A stretch of 64,000 bases of DNA from Desmonostoc muscorum FACHB-395 (GCF_014698035.1 NZ_JACJSF010000005.1:62001-126000); one strand, 5' to 3'; positions 17,804 through 28,200 are shown, numbered from the stretch's first letter. Made by a program: numbers and translations. Notes: generated by a model from the sequence alone, not told the origin.

Positions 17804-18529
17804 TTAAACTTGGACGTTTTTGTGTCTTAATAAGGTTATACCTGCGGCCAAAAACCAGAGTTGGAGCATAGTTACTGACACGCTAATAAATGCTCCTAAA
17901 TCCACCCCAAATAGTTCTATTAATTGAGTTGCCAAAAACAGAGCAGCGACGATCCCAAAGATTCCTAACCAACGTGGTAGTGTTCTTGAACGCAATAAGT
18001 AAATTGAGATAATTGTTAACCACAATGCGGTAAACAGGCTAACACCTAATACTTCACCGACCGAGCCAGCGTAGTCATTGAGGGTTTTATAGACAACAGC
18101 GATCGCTTCACGAGTTTGTGCAGAGATTGAAGGATCGGCATAGACTTGCGCTAAAGCTGGCATTGGTACTAACCAGCGAATAATGCCCAGGCAACGAGTG
18201 ACAGTAGATGCGATTCCAAAACCTGTTGCCACTTGGAGCCATACAGGGTTGGTTTCCCCATTGCTAACGACACGAGCAGTTAATAAAGCTACTACCCAAA
18301 AAAGTAGTGAATAAAGAAGATAAATCAGATAACCAATTCTGACTGGTTCAGCTTTTTTAATTAATAGTGGCAACATGATGCTAGCAGGTTCACCAAGGCT
18401 AGCTGGCCAGTTGATTGCTGCACCAAGAATAAAAACCGGCACAAACAGCAGTAGACTTTCAACAATTAATATCAGACCAGTAGTTCGGTAAAGTGCTTTG
18501 ATAGACATAAAGGAATTTATTTTTGACAT
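17804..18529 (-). CDS. DUF4386-like integral membrane protein
   Basis: This is a roughly 241-residue membrane protein with about six hydrophobic helices: LILIVESLLLFVPVFILGAA, IGYLIYLLYSLLFWVVALL, a helix around GFGIASTVTRCLGI, SLFTALWLTIISIYLL, WLGIFGIVAALFLATQLI and a last one near the C-terminus. This layout fits the DUF4386 family, whose function is unknown. The longer frame begins with a TTG at 18577; ATG codons at 18529 (MSKINSF) or 18508 (MSIKALYRTTG) are better starts, and the first of these is used here. It lies just upstream of the epimerase-like gene on the same strand. Confidence 0.65.
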   Translation of the reverse strand: MSKINSFMSIKALYRTTGLILIVESLLLFVPVFILGAAINWPASLGEPASIMLPLLIKKAEPVRIGYLIYLLYSLLFWVVALLTARVVSNGETNPVWLQVATGFGIASTVTRCLGIIRWLVPMPALAQVYADPSISAQTREAIAVVYKTLNDYAGSVGEVLGVSLFTALWLTIISIYLLRSRTLPRWLGIFGIVAALFLATQLIELFGVDLGAFISVSVTMLQLWFLAAGITLLRHKNVQV

Positions 18530-18641
18530 GATTACATGAGATAAGGAACACCTGATTAGGTAGTAGAGACGTTGCAATACAATGTCTCTACTTGGAACAA
18601 TTGGGATAATTTTGATAACTAAAACTAATTATGGGTAATTG

Positions 18642-19622
18642 TCAGTTCTGTAGTTTCTTGCGCTGGGACACAGCAACCAAAACTCCAAACATAAATATTC
18701 CCCAAGAGAAAGAAGCTTCTGGAACTGCTTTTAGCGCAACTGCGCGAATTTGCATCGGGTATGGCAGAAGTATCATATCGTATCCATTGCCGCTTGCAAA
18801 ATTAATATCCAGTTCTCCAAAGTTCTCGTTAACTATCTGCACTCCACCACCAGCAGCATTAACATCATTTAAGAAAGCTGTGGCTAAACCTGCCAGCAAT
18901 GGATCTAAGTCAGATGCTTTTTTTGCTGCAATTGGGTCGGTAAAACTACTTTCAAAATCATCATCAAATGATGGTGTAGAACCATAATCGACAATTGAAT
19001 AAAAATCAGAATATCCAAAGTCGACTATTTTAGTATTGCCACTGTAGAGTGCTATTTCAACATCATTTGGATTAGCTTTATAAATTCTTTCCTCAAGCGG
19101 TGTATTAGGATCAGCGTACCAATCTTGACCGAATATATCTGCACCTAAATTCCAAGTTTGGTTAAAATCGCGATCGCTCTTTTGACCAAACACAAAGCCA
19201 ATATCATTGAGTGGGATGCCATAATTTGTCAGATATTGACCAAAGGTAGGGAAGCTATTAATGCTAATCAAACTTGTCATTCTGGTAGCACCGCTAGAAG
19301 GTTCTTCCGGACTTCCTTGGCGACCAGTTCCGTAATATGGGGCGTTGTTGAAACCGGGGAAATCTCGACGCGAATTCAAACCGATTTCCTTATGACCGTG
19401 ATCTGGAGCCGAAGGATCTGGATTATAGAAAGGGACAAAACCTTGATTTTCAATCGGTGATCCATTTAACCCCAGAAAATTACTAGATGCTGTTGGTCGT
19501 GATTTAATAAATTGTAGTTGGTTGTAGTCAAAGCTTAAGTTTGCGGCTTGAGCTGGTGCAGTTGCAGATAAGGCTACAAAGGTGGTGAGTCCAATAAGTT
19601 TAGACAGTTGATAAGTACGCAT
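18642..19622 (-). CDS. PEP-CTERM-type secreted protein
   Basis: The protein has 326 residues. It opens with a signal peptide (MRTYQLSKLIGLTTFVALSA, cleavage probably after APAQA). It ends in a PEP-CTERM-like sorting signal: VPEAS, a hydrophobic stretch FSWGIFMFGVLVAV and a basic tail SQRKKLQN. Such proteins are exported, then processed by an exosortase and linked to the outer surface or exopolysaccharide. The mature region is rich in Asn, Asp, Gly and aromatic residues and matches no enzyme family I know. It stands alone between the NRPS gene and the DUF4386-type gene. The third residue of the sorting motif is Ala rather than Pro, so processing is likely but not certain. Confidence 0.8.
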   Translation of the reverse strand: MRTYQLSKLIGLTTFVALSATAPAQAANLSFDYNQLQFIKSRPTASSNFLGLNGSPIENQGFVPFYNPDPSAPDHGHKEIGLNSRRDFPGFNNAPYYGTGRQGSPEEPSSGATRMTSLISINSFPTFGQYLTNYGIPLNDIGFVFGQKSDRDFNQTWNLGADIFGQDWYADPNTPLEERIYKANPNDVEIALYSGNTKIVDFGYSDFYSIVDYGSTPSFDDDFESSFTDPIAAKKASDLDPLLAGLATAFLNDVNAAGGGVQIVNENFGELDINFASGNGYDMILLPYPMQIRAVALKAVPEASFSWGIFMFGVLVAVSQRKKLQN

Positions 19623-19798
19623 ATTTGAGGTTTTAACGAAGCTTTTTTGGCATTTTCAGCATCATATTATCACTGGTGTGATATTTTGTAGAGATACCGC
19701 AATCTAGCTTGAAAATAGGGAGTGCGGAAGGCTTGCAGACGCGATTAATTGCGTCTGTACTGGCGAATAGGGGAAAGACTGATGGAAAGTTTGCCACC

Positions 19799-22700
19799 CT
19801 AATAGGATTTGTGAAAGTGATTTGTCACTTCTACAACATTGCCTACTAAAGGTACAACGGCTAGCATCTCTGCCATAAGTTCCAAATAGCGATCGCCAAG
19901 TCCACGAATAGTTGCAGGTAGATGGAAATTACGAGAGTATTCGATTTCTAAGTGAACAATGCCATCGGTGATGGAGAAGAAAAACTCTAGTAACGCTGTC
20001 CGTTTTTGGTCAGGGGAGGACAATCGACTATCTCTATCTTCCTCAATAAACTCAAACAGTTCTAAGGCGGGAGCAGTACGATTTCCTAAGTAGTTAGCTC
20101 TGACTGGTGTGAGATTATTATCGGGATAAACATGATGAGGAAGCTGCTCAGAAATCCAATCAAAAGTTACACCATTCATCGGTAACTCGTTAAATTTGGC
20201 TTGGATTTCCTTGGTGGTTTGCTCCCACTTCATGGAACGTCCTACATTAACCCCGACAGGGAAATTCATCGCAAAGTTACCAACACTATTTAAAAACGTA
20301 TGCTTGCTATCTAGATTTCTGCCGTGGCTGCGATGGCTAACTACTACCCAAGGTTGTCCACTCCACTCAGCCATCAACGGATACAAGGTAGAAAGTAGCA
20401 ACGTGTAGACATTACATTTGTAATACTGTTTAGCTTCACGTAACAGAATGTTACTACTGTTTTTGGACAGGGTAAATTTTTCGCTGGCGGCGGAAGCCTC
20501 TAAATTAGCACCTTTTTGATGGTCAAAGGGAACTTGGAAGGTATATTCTTGAGAAGGAAATTGAGATTTCCAATAATCTACATGACTTCTCAAAGCTCCT
20601 TGTTGTTCCGCCTGCATCAGCACACGCACATAGTCTATATAAGAAGGTATTGAAGGGAGAGGCTGAAAACTCTGAGTTTTGTTCCCCAGCAATTCGCTGT
20701 AGATCAACCATAAGACATTAAAAATCACCCCAGTACTCAGCAAATCACCGATAATATGATGTCCAACCAGCGAGATATCGTAGCAGGATTCATTCACCTT
20801 GATCGCGATGACTTTCATCAGCGGCCATTGGTCGATTTGAAACTGTTGAGCTATTTCTTGTATCCGGTTGTGGATTTCACTGTCTCGCTGTGCAGATGTA
20901 AGATGACTACCATCGTAGAATTCAGCACTCAACTTTTGCTCTGGGGAAATTAACTGTTGCCACCATTGTTGATCTCTTTGCACAAACACAGTCCGTAGAG
21001 CAGGATGAATTTCCAGTACAACATTGAGAGCTTGGTTAAATATCTCTGCGTCTAATGGTTGATGGAAAAGAAAACGTGTGTAGCCATTCCATTGATATGG
21101 AGGCTCAAAGTATTTCACTAACCAACGTTGAGCAGGGCCTAGAGGTAAGTATTCCTGGGATACTGTTGGCTTTTCTTGGGTGATAGCTGCCAAAATAGCC
21201 TTGCGGTCTAGCTTCCCATTGTGGGTTTTAGGTAAACTGGCTAGCCATTCCCATCGGTGAGGAATCATGTAATCAGGCAAGCGTTGAGCCAAAAATTCCT
21301 TAATTTGTTGATTGTCTACTTGAGAACCAGCCAAGCAAGCTATTAACCGTTTTTGACCATTTTCGTAATCTACAGCTAAAACGGCAGCTTCATTAATGGC
21401 GGGATGGCTATTGAGAACACTTTCGATTTCACCCAGTTCTACACGGAAACCACGTATTTTAATTTGGTGGTCAATGCGTCCATGATACTCGAAACTGCCA
21501 TCGGGCAATTCCATAGCTAAATCGCCAGTTTTGTATAAATACTCCCCTGGAACGTGAGAAAAGGGATTAAGCCGGAATGCGTCTGCTGTGCGTTGTGGAT
21601 CTTTGAGATAACCTTTAGCCAATTGCACACCGCCAATCCAGAGTTCTCCCATTTTTCCTGGGGCTAATGGCTGCATCTGTTCATCCAAGATTAAGATATA
21701 CACATTATCTATAGCTTTACCTATAGGAATGCAGATTTCTTGTTCGCCTGGACGTTGACGAATAATGTGTGCTGTGACATCGATGGAAGCTTCAGTGGGG
21801 CCATAAAGATTGGCTAAACCAACACTCATGCCATACTTATCAATCCAACGCTGTACAAAAGGCACAGGTAAAGCTTCGCCACTAAAGACTAACCAACGCA
21901 AATCGGGAAAAGTCCATGATTCTGATTCTAAAGCATTACAAAATTCTCCAAATAAGGAAGGAACAAAGTGCATGACATTGATTTGGTTGTCTTTAATCCA
22001 CTGTGCTAAGAGCCAAGGATTTTTGACTGTTTCTGTTTCCACAGAATAAACAGTAGCTCCCACCATCAAAGGCCAAAATATTTCCCATACTGATATATCA
22101 AAACAGCAAGATGTTTTTTGGGCAACGCGATCGCCATAACGCAATTGAAAAGCATTCTGCATCCAAACCAGGCGATTCATGTAACCCCGATGGTTGAGCA
22201 TCACTCCTTTAGGTTTACCTGTAGAACCAGAGGTGTACAGTACTGTCATCAAGTCATCAGGAGTATTAACATTGGCAGGAGCTATGTCTGAACAACGCGC
22301 CCAAGTCTTTTTGTTTAACTGTGTCCAAGCTTTACCTTGCTCAAAAATACCCTCGTCTAAGAACATTAAAGTATTTAACGGTAACTGCTCAGTCAGACAT
22401 TCTGCTAACTTGTTTGTCAAGCGATCTTCTGTTAGCAAAATTCCGATTTGGGCGTGTTCTAGTATGTACTTAATCCGTTCATGAGGATATATAGGATCTA
22501 AAGGAACATAAGTTCCGCCTGCTTTGAGAATACCGAGAATACCCACAAACATTAAAGGCCCGCGTCGTGTCATGATTCCCACAAACACGCCTGGTTTCAC
22601 TCCCTGAGCCTGCAAATAATTAGCCACCTGATTAGAAAGACGGTTCAACTCTGCGTAGGTAATTTGAGTTTCCCCATCTGTCACCGCTATGGCATTAGGA

Positions 22701-24742
22701 GTACGCTTGGCTTGCTCGATAATTTCCCAGTAAGGAATTTCTTGGGGTTGTTGATTGTTGACAACTGATTGGTTTTGTAAAGAAGATGATTGTTTCTTCC
22801 CAAGCAGCACAGCCATTTCTTGCAGACTGCGACAAGAAAGCAAGGCTTGACGATTTACTTTGCCTAACCGTTTTTCTAACCTCGTAACAATGCGGATGAG
22901 TTCCAAAGAATCCATTCCCAATTCTGCTTCCAAATCCTTAGCCATATCATTGTCAGTAATCTGAGAATGGCAGATTTCCGTGGCGATTTCTTGCAGAAGC
23001 TGGGCTATATTTACATCTGTTTGTGTCTTGGGCAGTGGCTGTGTTAATTGTTGAGATGGGATTTTTAGTGAAGCTAATTCCTGGATTTGGGTAATGTATT
23101 CCTGCATCAATTCATCGATAACAGACTCAGGGAAAAAGTTACTATCGTAGCTAGCGAACAAATGTAAACTGTCGTCAAATATTTCTTGCAATATATCAAT
23201 TGTTCCCGCCGCATTAATACCACCTGCGCGATAATCGATTACATCTATGGGGCCATATTTGTTTTTAATATGAGTCTGTCCTGTAAATGGACAGTATAAA
23301 TTTGATTTCAGTATGCGGCGATACATGGGTAACATCCGCTCAGGGATTTTGCCATCTTCTAAAACAATATTATCTCGGAAAGCGATCGCCATTTGACGAG
23401 TTTGGGCGCGGTCATAACCGTTAACTAACCCTTGTTGGATTTCCTGATGAACGCGGTTTAACAACCGTTGCCAATCTTCATTCGGTGCTGGTAAGTCTAG
23501 GCTAATGGACAAATTCTGAGCAAAACTACCCACCACATCAGAAGCATCTATGCCAGGATAAACCCGCCCACTGGTGGGAACTTGAACCATAATCGGTTCG
23601 TTTTTAGACTTCTCAAACTTGGCAACAGCCCGCACAAACGCACCCACTAGTAGGGAGTTCAGTGGTAATCGCCATTCACGAGTTTGGGCAATTAATTGAT
23701 TAGTAATGGTCTTTCCTAAAGAAAATCTGCGGTTATGGAACTTTGGACACAGGGATGTGATGGCATTTCCTGTTGGGTTCCACAAGTAAGAATCTTTACC
23801 TCGCCGATTTACATACTCGACCAGTGCTTTATCTTCTTCTGGGTCTTGCCAAGCATTAATTGATTGCACCAATTCGCTGTAATCTTGGACGGTTGTAGGC
23901 GGCTGCAAATTAGGTTGTTCACCACAGACATGAGCGCGGTAAATTTCCATAAATTCGCGTAAGATAACATGACATCCTAGGGCATCAGAAATGAGATGCT
24001 CGTTAGCTAACACCAGTTGATAGACTGAATCTTCCAGCCGAAAAACAAAAAATCGATGTAGTGGCCACTCTGTCATTTGCCATTCATAATTGAGGCAGCG
24101 ATGCAATTCATCATTAATTAATTGTTCTTGAGCCTCACTATGAAGATGCCTGATATCAGTAACGGGTATATCAGGAGGAGTGGGGTTTTCCATAACTACC
24201 ATTTCGTAATCCTTGAATCTGGTAGTATCGGGAGGAATGATAAAGCGCGATCGCAGCATAGGGTGACGAGCCAGTAAGTCTTTCCACGACTGCCAAGCAA
24301 CTTTTGAATCAAAATTGCCTCGTAAACGGAGAGTGGAAAATAAGCTAATTGAATTTACTACCCAATGACCGAGTAAATGAAAATATTGTCCAGAAAGAAT
24401 CTCAACCTTCTCTGTTTTCTGCTCCTTTTGATTGATAATACTTGCAGATGGTGAAGAATCAGAATTATCTATTTGGGAAACTAAGCACTTATCAGCTATT
24501 TGCACGACATCGCCCAAAGTTTGCAATTGCATCAAATTTTGCAAAGGCAATGTTTCCATAAATTCGGGTTGTCTTTCTTGGGGAATTAGTGCTACTAATC
24601 CATTCAATAGTTCCATCATTTTGATGGAATCTAATCCTAAGTTACCCTCCAAAAACATATCTCGTTCTAATTCTTCGGCATCATGTCCAGTAATTTTGGC
24701 AACTAGGGAGAAAATAGGCAATTCTAAGCTCTTAGTACTCAT
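19799..24742 (-). CDS. Nonribosomal peptide synthetase, order T-C-T-A-C
   Basis: The protein has 1647 residues, with an ATG at 24742 preceded by GAGGA; a TTG at 24772 is rejected. Order: carrier T1 (GLDS, Ser39), condensation C1 (about 115-560, EHLISDA at 248-254 instead of HHxxxDG), carrier T2 (GMDS, Ser612), adenylation A (about 670-1185), then a second condensation domain C2 (about 1198-1640, HHIIGDL at 1328-1334). The A domain has all core motifs (YTSGSTGKPKG, NLYGPTEAS, YKTGDLA, NGKLDR). Its specificity residues, aligned by eye to GrsA and EntF, read D-I-W-H-V-S-L-I-D-K, close to the serine code. Only about 15 residues separate A from C2, so no carrier follows A. T1 probably serves the KS-only end of the preceding PKS. 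No thioesterase is present; C2 may release the product. Confidence 0.93.
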   Translation of the reverse strand: MSTKSLELPIFSLVAKITGHDAEELERDMFLEGNLGLDSIKMMELLNGLVALIPQERQPEFMETLPLQNLMQLQTLGDVVQIADKCLVSQIDNSDSSPSASIINQKEQKTEKVEILSGQYFHLLGHWVVNSISLFSTLRLRGNFDSKVAWQSWKDLLARHPMLRSRFIIPPDTTRFKDYEMVVMENPTPPDIPVTDIRHLHSEAQEQLINDELHRCLNYEWQMTEWPLHRFFVFRLEDSVYQLVLANEHLISDALGCHVILREFMEIYRAHVCGEQPNLQPPTTVQDYSELVQSINAWQDPEEDKALVEYVNRRGKDSYLWNPTGNAITSLCPKFHNRRFSLGKTITNQLIAQTREWRLPLNSLLVGAFVRAVAKFEKSKNEPIMVQVPTSGRVYPGIDASDVVGSFAQNLSISLDLPAPNEDWQRLLNRVHQEIQQGLVNGYDRAQTRQMAIAFRDNIVLEDGKIPERMLPMYRRILKSNLYCPFTGQTHIKNKYGPIDVIDYRAGGINAAGTIDILQEIFDDSLHLFASYDSNFFPESVIDELMQEYITQIQELASLKIPSQQLTQPLPKTQTDVNIAQLLQEIATEICHSQITDNDMAKDLEAELGMDSLELIRIVTRLEKRLGKVNRQALLSCRSLQEMAVLLGKKQSSSLQNQSVVNNQQPQEIPYWEIIEQAKRTPNAIAVTDGETQITYAELNRLSNQVANYLQAQGVKPGVFVGIMTRRGPLMFVGILGILKAGGTYVPLDPIYPHERIKYILEHAQIGILLTEDRLTNKLAECLTEQLPLNTLMFLDEGIFEQGKAWTQLNKKTWARCSDIAPANVNTPDDLMTVLYTSGSTGKPKGVMLNHRGYMNRLVWMQNAFQLRYGDRVAQKTSCCFDISVWEIFWPLMVGATVYSVETETVKNPWLLAQWIKDNQINVMHFVPSLFGEFCNALESESWTFPDLRWLVFSGEALPVPFVQRWIDKYGMSVGLANLYGPTEASIDVTAHIIRQRPGEQEICIPIGKAIDNVYILILDEQMQPLAPGKMGELWIGGVQLAKGYLKDPQRTADAFRLNPFSHVPGEYLYKTGDLAMELPDGSFEYHGRIDHQIKIRGFRVELGEIESVLNSHPAINEAAVLAVDYENGQKRLIACLAGSQVDNQQIKEFLAQRLPDYMIPHRWEWLASLPKTHNGKLDRKAILAAITQEKPTVSQEYLPLGPAQRWLVKYFEPPYQWNGYTRFLFHQPLDAEIFNQALNVVLEIHPALRTVFVQRDQQWWQQLISPEQKLSAEFYDGSHLTSAQRDSEIHNRIQEIAQQFQIDQWPLMKVIAIKVNESCYDISLVGHHIIGDLLSTGVIFNVLWLIYSELLGNKTQSFQPLPSIPSYIDYVRVLMQAEQQGALRSHVDYWKSQFPSQEYTFQVPFDHQKGANLEASAASEKFTLSKNSSNILLREAKQYYKCNVYTLLLSTLYPLMAEWSGQPWVVVSHRSHGRNLDSKHTFLNSVGNFAMNFPVGVNVGRSMKWEQTTKEIQAKFNELPMNGVTFDWISEQLPHHVYPDNNLTPVRANYLGNRTAPALELFEFIEEDRDSRLSSPDQKRTALLEFFFSITDGIVHLEIEYSRNFHLPATIRGLGDRYLELMAEMLAVVPLVGNVVEVTNHFHKSY

Positions 24743-24880
24743 TGCATCCTCTAAAAAGAATAATGTTCGCAATAAAAATTTCCAACATCTTACCTAATTA
24801 AGTAAGTATTGTTTTTAAGTCTAGTTATTCATACAAAACTAAATTTGAATGGATAAGAATTACGAGAAAAATTAATCTTC

Positions 24881-24926
24881 GCTCTTGTTATGTTACTTAT
24901 CGCCTTGATCTGAGCTATTTATGCAA
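24881..24926 (-). promoter_or_regulatory. Shared cluster element upstream of the NRPS gene
   Basis: Plus strand: GCTCTTGTTATGTT, ACTTATCG (24895-24902), 15 bases, TTTATGCAA (24918-24926). The element lies about 150 bases upstream of the NRPS start. The copy before the ligase gene shares GCTCTTGTT and the whole ACTTATCGCCTTGAT block. See the finding on the shared element. Confidence 0.7.
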
Positions 24927-25077
24927 AAAGTTAGGAGCAATAAAACAAAGGGTTAGCTTTCTTTGTCTATTACTTCCTAACTAATTTTGGAAGTTTTATT
25001 GCTCTGTGGGTGTTAGTGGTCAGTTATTAGCTGTTCTGCCACTGACTACAGACCTCTGATGAAACTTTACCCACAAG
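24927..25077. other. Intergenic spacer between NRPS and PKS genes
   Basis: GTTAGGAGCAATAAAAC at about 24929 and TGGAAGTTTTATTGCTC at about 24987 form an imperfect inverted pair (AGCAATAAAAC against GTTTTATTGCT), which may be a terminator for the PKS transcript. No gene is seen. Confidence 0.4.
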
Positions 25078-25222
25078 CCCGGATTTCTCACGATAGTGTA
25101 GGCAGGGGAGTGTGGGGAGTGTGGGGAGTGTGGGGGGTAAGACTTCTTCCCCATCCTCCCACACCTCCCACACCTCCCACACCTCCCACACTCCTAGATT
25201 TCTCACTTGTGAGAAATCTAGG
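25078..25222. repeat. Dispersed palindromic repeat, family A, copy 2
   Basis: It has the same structure as the copy at 3808-3933: GGATTTCTCACGATA, GAGTGTGGGG units, a TTCTTCCCCATCC centre, mirrored CCCACACCT units and a terminal perfect 14-bp hairpin (25193-25206 against 25209-25222). One stem pair differs from copy 1 on both sides, so pairing is kept. Confidence 0.8.
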
Positions 25223-25259
25223 ACAAGGGGGTAGAGTTTTTTATACTAATAACTTCAGC

Positions 25260-28200
25260 CTATTTACCAAATCTCTGCAAATCCTGAGCCAGCTTGATGT
25301 AACTTGACTGGCGTTGGCTGTCCGTGAGTGGAGACAATTGTTCCATTGGCAACAGTCGAGTTTGGGCTACTGCTACCGGATTCCTCGGCTGTTGGCTATT
25401 GTCCATAATCTTCAAATCCTGAGCCAGCTTGGTGTAGCTTGAATGGCGTTGACTGTCTGTGAGTGGGGATGGTTTTTCTATGGGCAATAGTCGTGGCTGT
25501 TGGCTATTGTCCACAATCTTCAAGTCCTCAGCCAACTTAGCGTAACTTGACTGGCGTTGACTGTCTGTGAGTGGAGATAGTTGTTCTATAGGCAATAGTC
25601 GAGTTTGGGCTACTGTTACTGGATGGGTTTCCAAAACTTTGGCATTTGACTGATGCTGATTGTCTAGGCGTGGTGGTAATAATTCAGCCGCAGGTATGGA
25701 GGTTGCTTGATTTTCCTGAGTGCTATCAACTAATGATACTCTGTAGGTTTTACGCTCGAAAGGATAAGTAGGCAGCAGCACCCGACGTAGACCTTGAGGA
25801 AATAAGAGTATGCTATTAAACCTCACCCCGGCTACATAAGACCTGGCCAGACTTGTCAACACACGTCCCACCACTGGTTGTCCTTTGTCTAGATATATCC
25901 AGACTCCCAGTTCATCCAAACTTGCTAATTTTTCTTTGAGAGCTGATGAATCTCCTAAGTGTAAATAAACACTTTCTTTGGAGATGACATCTTGACACGC
26001 ATCTACATTTAACTGTTCAGATACTTGCACCAGGGCTACCAGTTGAGCCGGGGAAATCGTGTCAGAATGGCTGAAAATTCCTTGTGAAGTCACTAATGGA
26101 CAAGTCCAGGTTGATGCTAACCGTTCTTTTGCGGAAACATTATGAGCAATCAGACCTTTTTGTCCTTCTATTTGTAGGAGCAAAGCGATCGCTTGCTCTA
26201 ATGTCAACATTCCCCGCAGCGTAGCTCCTACTAGGATACCGATTTTTTCTACTAATAAACTAGTGGGTTGTAATTCCAAAGACATCAACAAGCGTCCCCA
26301 AGCGTACTGCACCGCAAATATATGTGCCTGTTCGCTCATCTTATTTAATCCGGCACGCACGCTATTGTAAGCTACTTGGAATTGGGGGAAACGTTGACCT
26401 AAAGTTTCTACTTCTGCGAGAGCGATCGCAATAGTTCCATCTAATACTAAATGAAACGGTGTTGTACGCTGGGGGTTAGCTCGACCTGTATATATACCTG
26501 CTGGTGTTTGTGCGGAACAGATAGCCTCCAAGTAATTGAGCAGATGTTGGCGGTCATTGACTACTAAAGCCGCCTTGTAAGGTAATTCCTTCTGGGCATT
26601 ATTCTGAGTAAAACAGATTTGGGAAGATTCTTGTTCAGGATGATGAATGATGTGTTCGCGTAGTTGTCTAGCTACTTCTTGCAGTGCTTGTTGATTCCGT
26701 GCAGTCAGACATAACAAATCAGGAGAAGAACTTGTGACCTGGGACTGTAAATTAGCTCCTACCGGAGATTCCTCAAGAATAACGTGACAATTCGTGCCAC
26801 CAAATCCAAATCCATTCACACCTGCACGTAATGGGTTGCCATTTGGCGACCAAGGTATACTCTTACCCGCCACAGCAAAAGGTGTGTCCGCAAAATTGAT
26901 ATGGGGATTAGGCTCCTCAAAACCTACAGTTTGGGGAATTTTGCCGTTCTGCATGGCCAGTACCACTTTGATCAGGCTGACAATACCGGAAGCAGACAGC
27001 AAATGACCAATGGAGGATTTAACCGAACCAATGGTACAGAATCCCTTTTCATCAGTAAAGCTACGGAAAGCTTGTGTCATCCCTTCTACTTCTACTGGAT
27101 CGCCCAGGAGAGTGCCTGTACCGTGAGTTTCAATGTAGGAGATAGTCCGGGGGTCTACGCCACAACTGTTGTAAGCTTGGCGGATGGCTTCCGCTTGACC
27201 TTTGGGATTGGGAGCAGTTATCCCTTGAGAATGACCGTCATTATTAACTGCGGAACCTTTAATTACAGCATGAATCAAGTCACCGTCTGCCAAAGCCTGC
27301 TTGAGTGGTTTGATAATTAATACACCTGCACCTTCTCCTAAAACAATGCCATTGGCACGGCGGTCAAAGGGATAGCAGGTTCCACTTACAGAAAGAGCCT
27401 GTGCCTTACGTAAAAAAGTGAAGGGACTAGGACTGAGATTTAAATTAACCCCACCGACGATTGCCATGCCAGTTTGACCGGAACGTAGGCTTTCGCAAGC
27501 AATATGTAATGCCACCAGAGAAGAAGAACAAGCTGTGCTAACTGCCATACTTGGCCCCTTAAGGTTTAGGCAATGGCTAACTCGTGCCGCTAATTCGTTG
27601 ACCTCGTTACCTGCTGCTGACTCAGGGAGAATTTCGCTTGGTTGCAATACTTGGGAGAGGGTATTGAGCAAATGCTGACGATCTTCAGCAGGAAGGTGAT
27701 CAAACCAAGAACTCTCTTGCAAGCGCTGACGTAATTCCTCGTAATACTGATAATTGGTGAAGTGTTCGATGTAAGTATTTTGTCCACAACCAACAAACAC
27801 ACCGATATTATCTGGGCGATATTTGCCGCCGTAGCCTGCCTGTTGTAAGGCCTGCATAGAAAGCTCTAAGAACAACCTTTGTTGTGGGTCCATCGCCGTA
27901 GCTTCCTTGGGAGAGATGCCAAAGAACATCGGGTCAAAGTCGAAGGGACTATCTACAAAGCATCCACGTTTGGATATTTTTGCTTGTGGAGAGTTTCCTT
28001 TGGCTTCAAAGTAGTGTTGGTTGAACCAACGGTCTTGAGGCACATCTTGAATGACGGAGCGGCCTGCATTGAGTAAATCCCAGTACTGTTCTAAGTTATT
28101 AGCACCTGGTATTTTACAAGCCATGCCGATGATAGCAATGTCTTGTTCAGGAAAGTCTTGGTATTTTTCCTGGGTGGCGACATTTGGGGGCGCTGATTTT

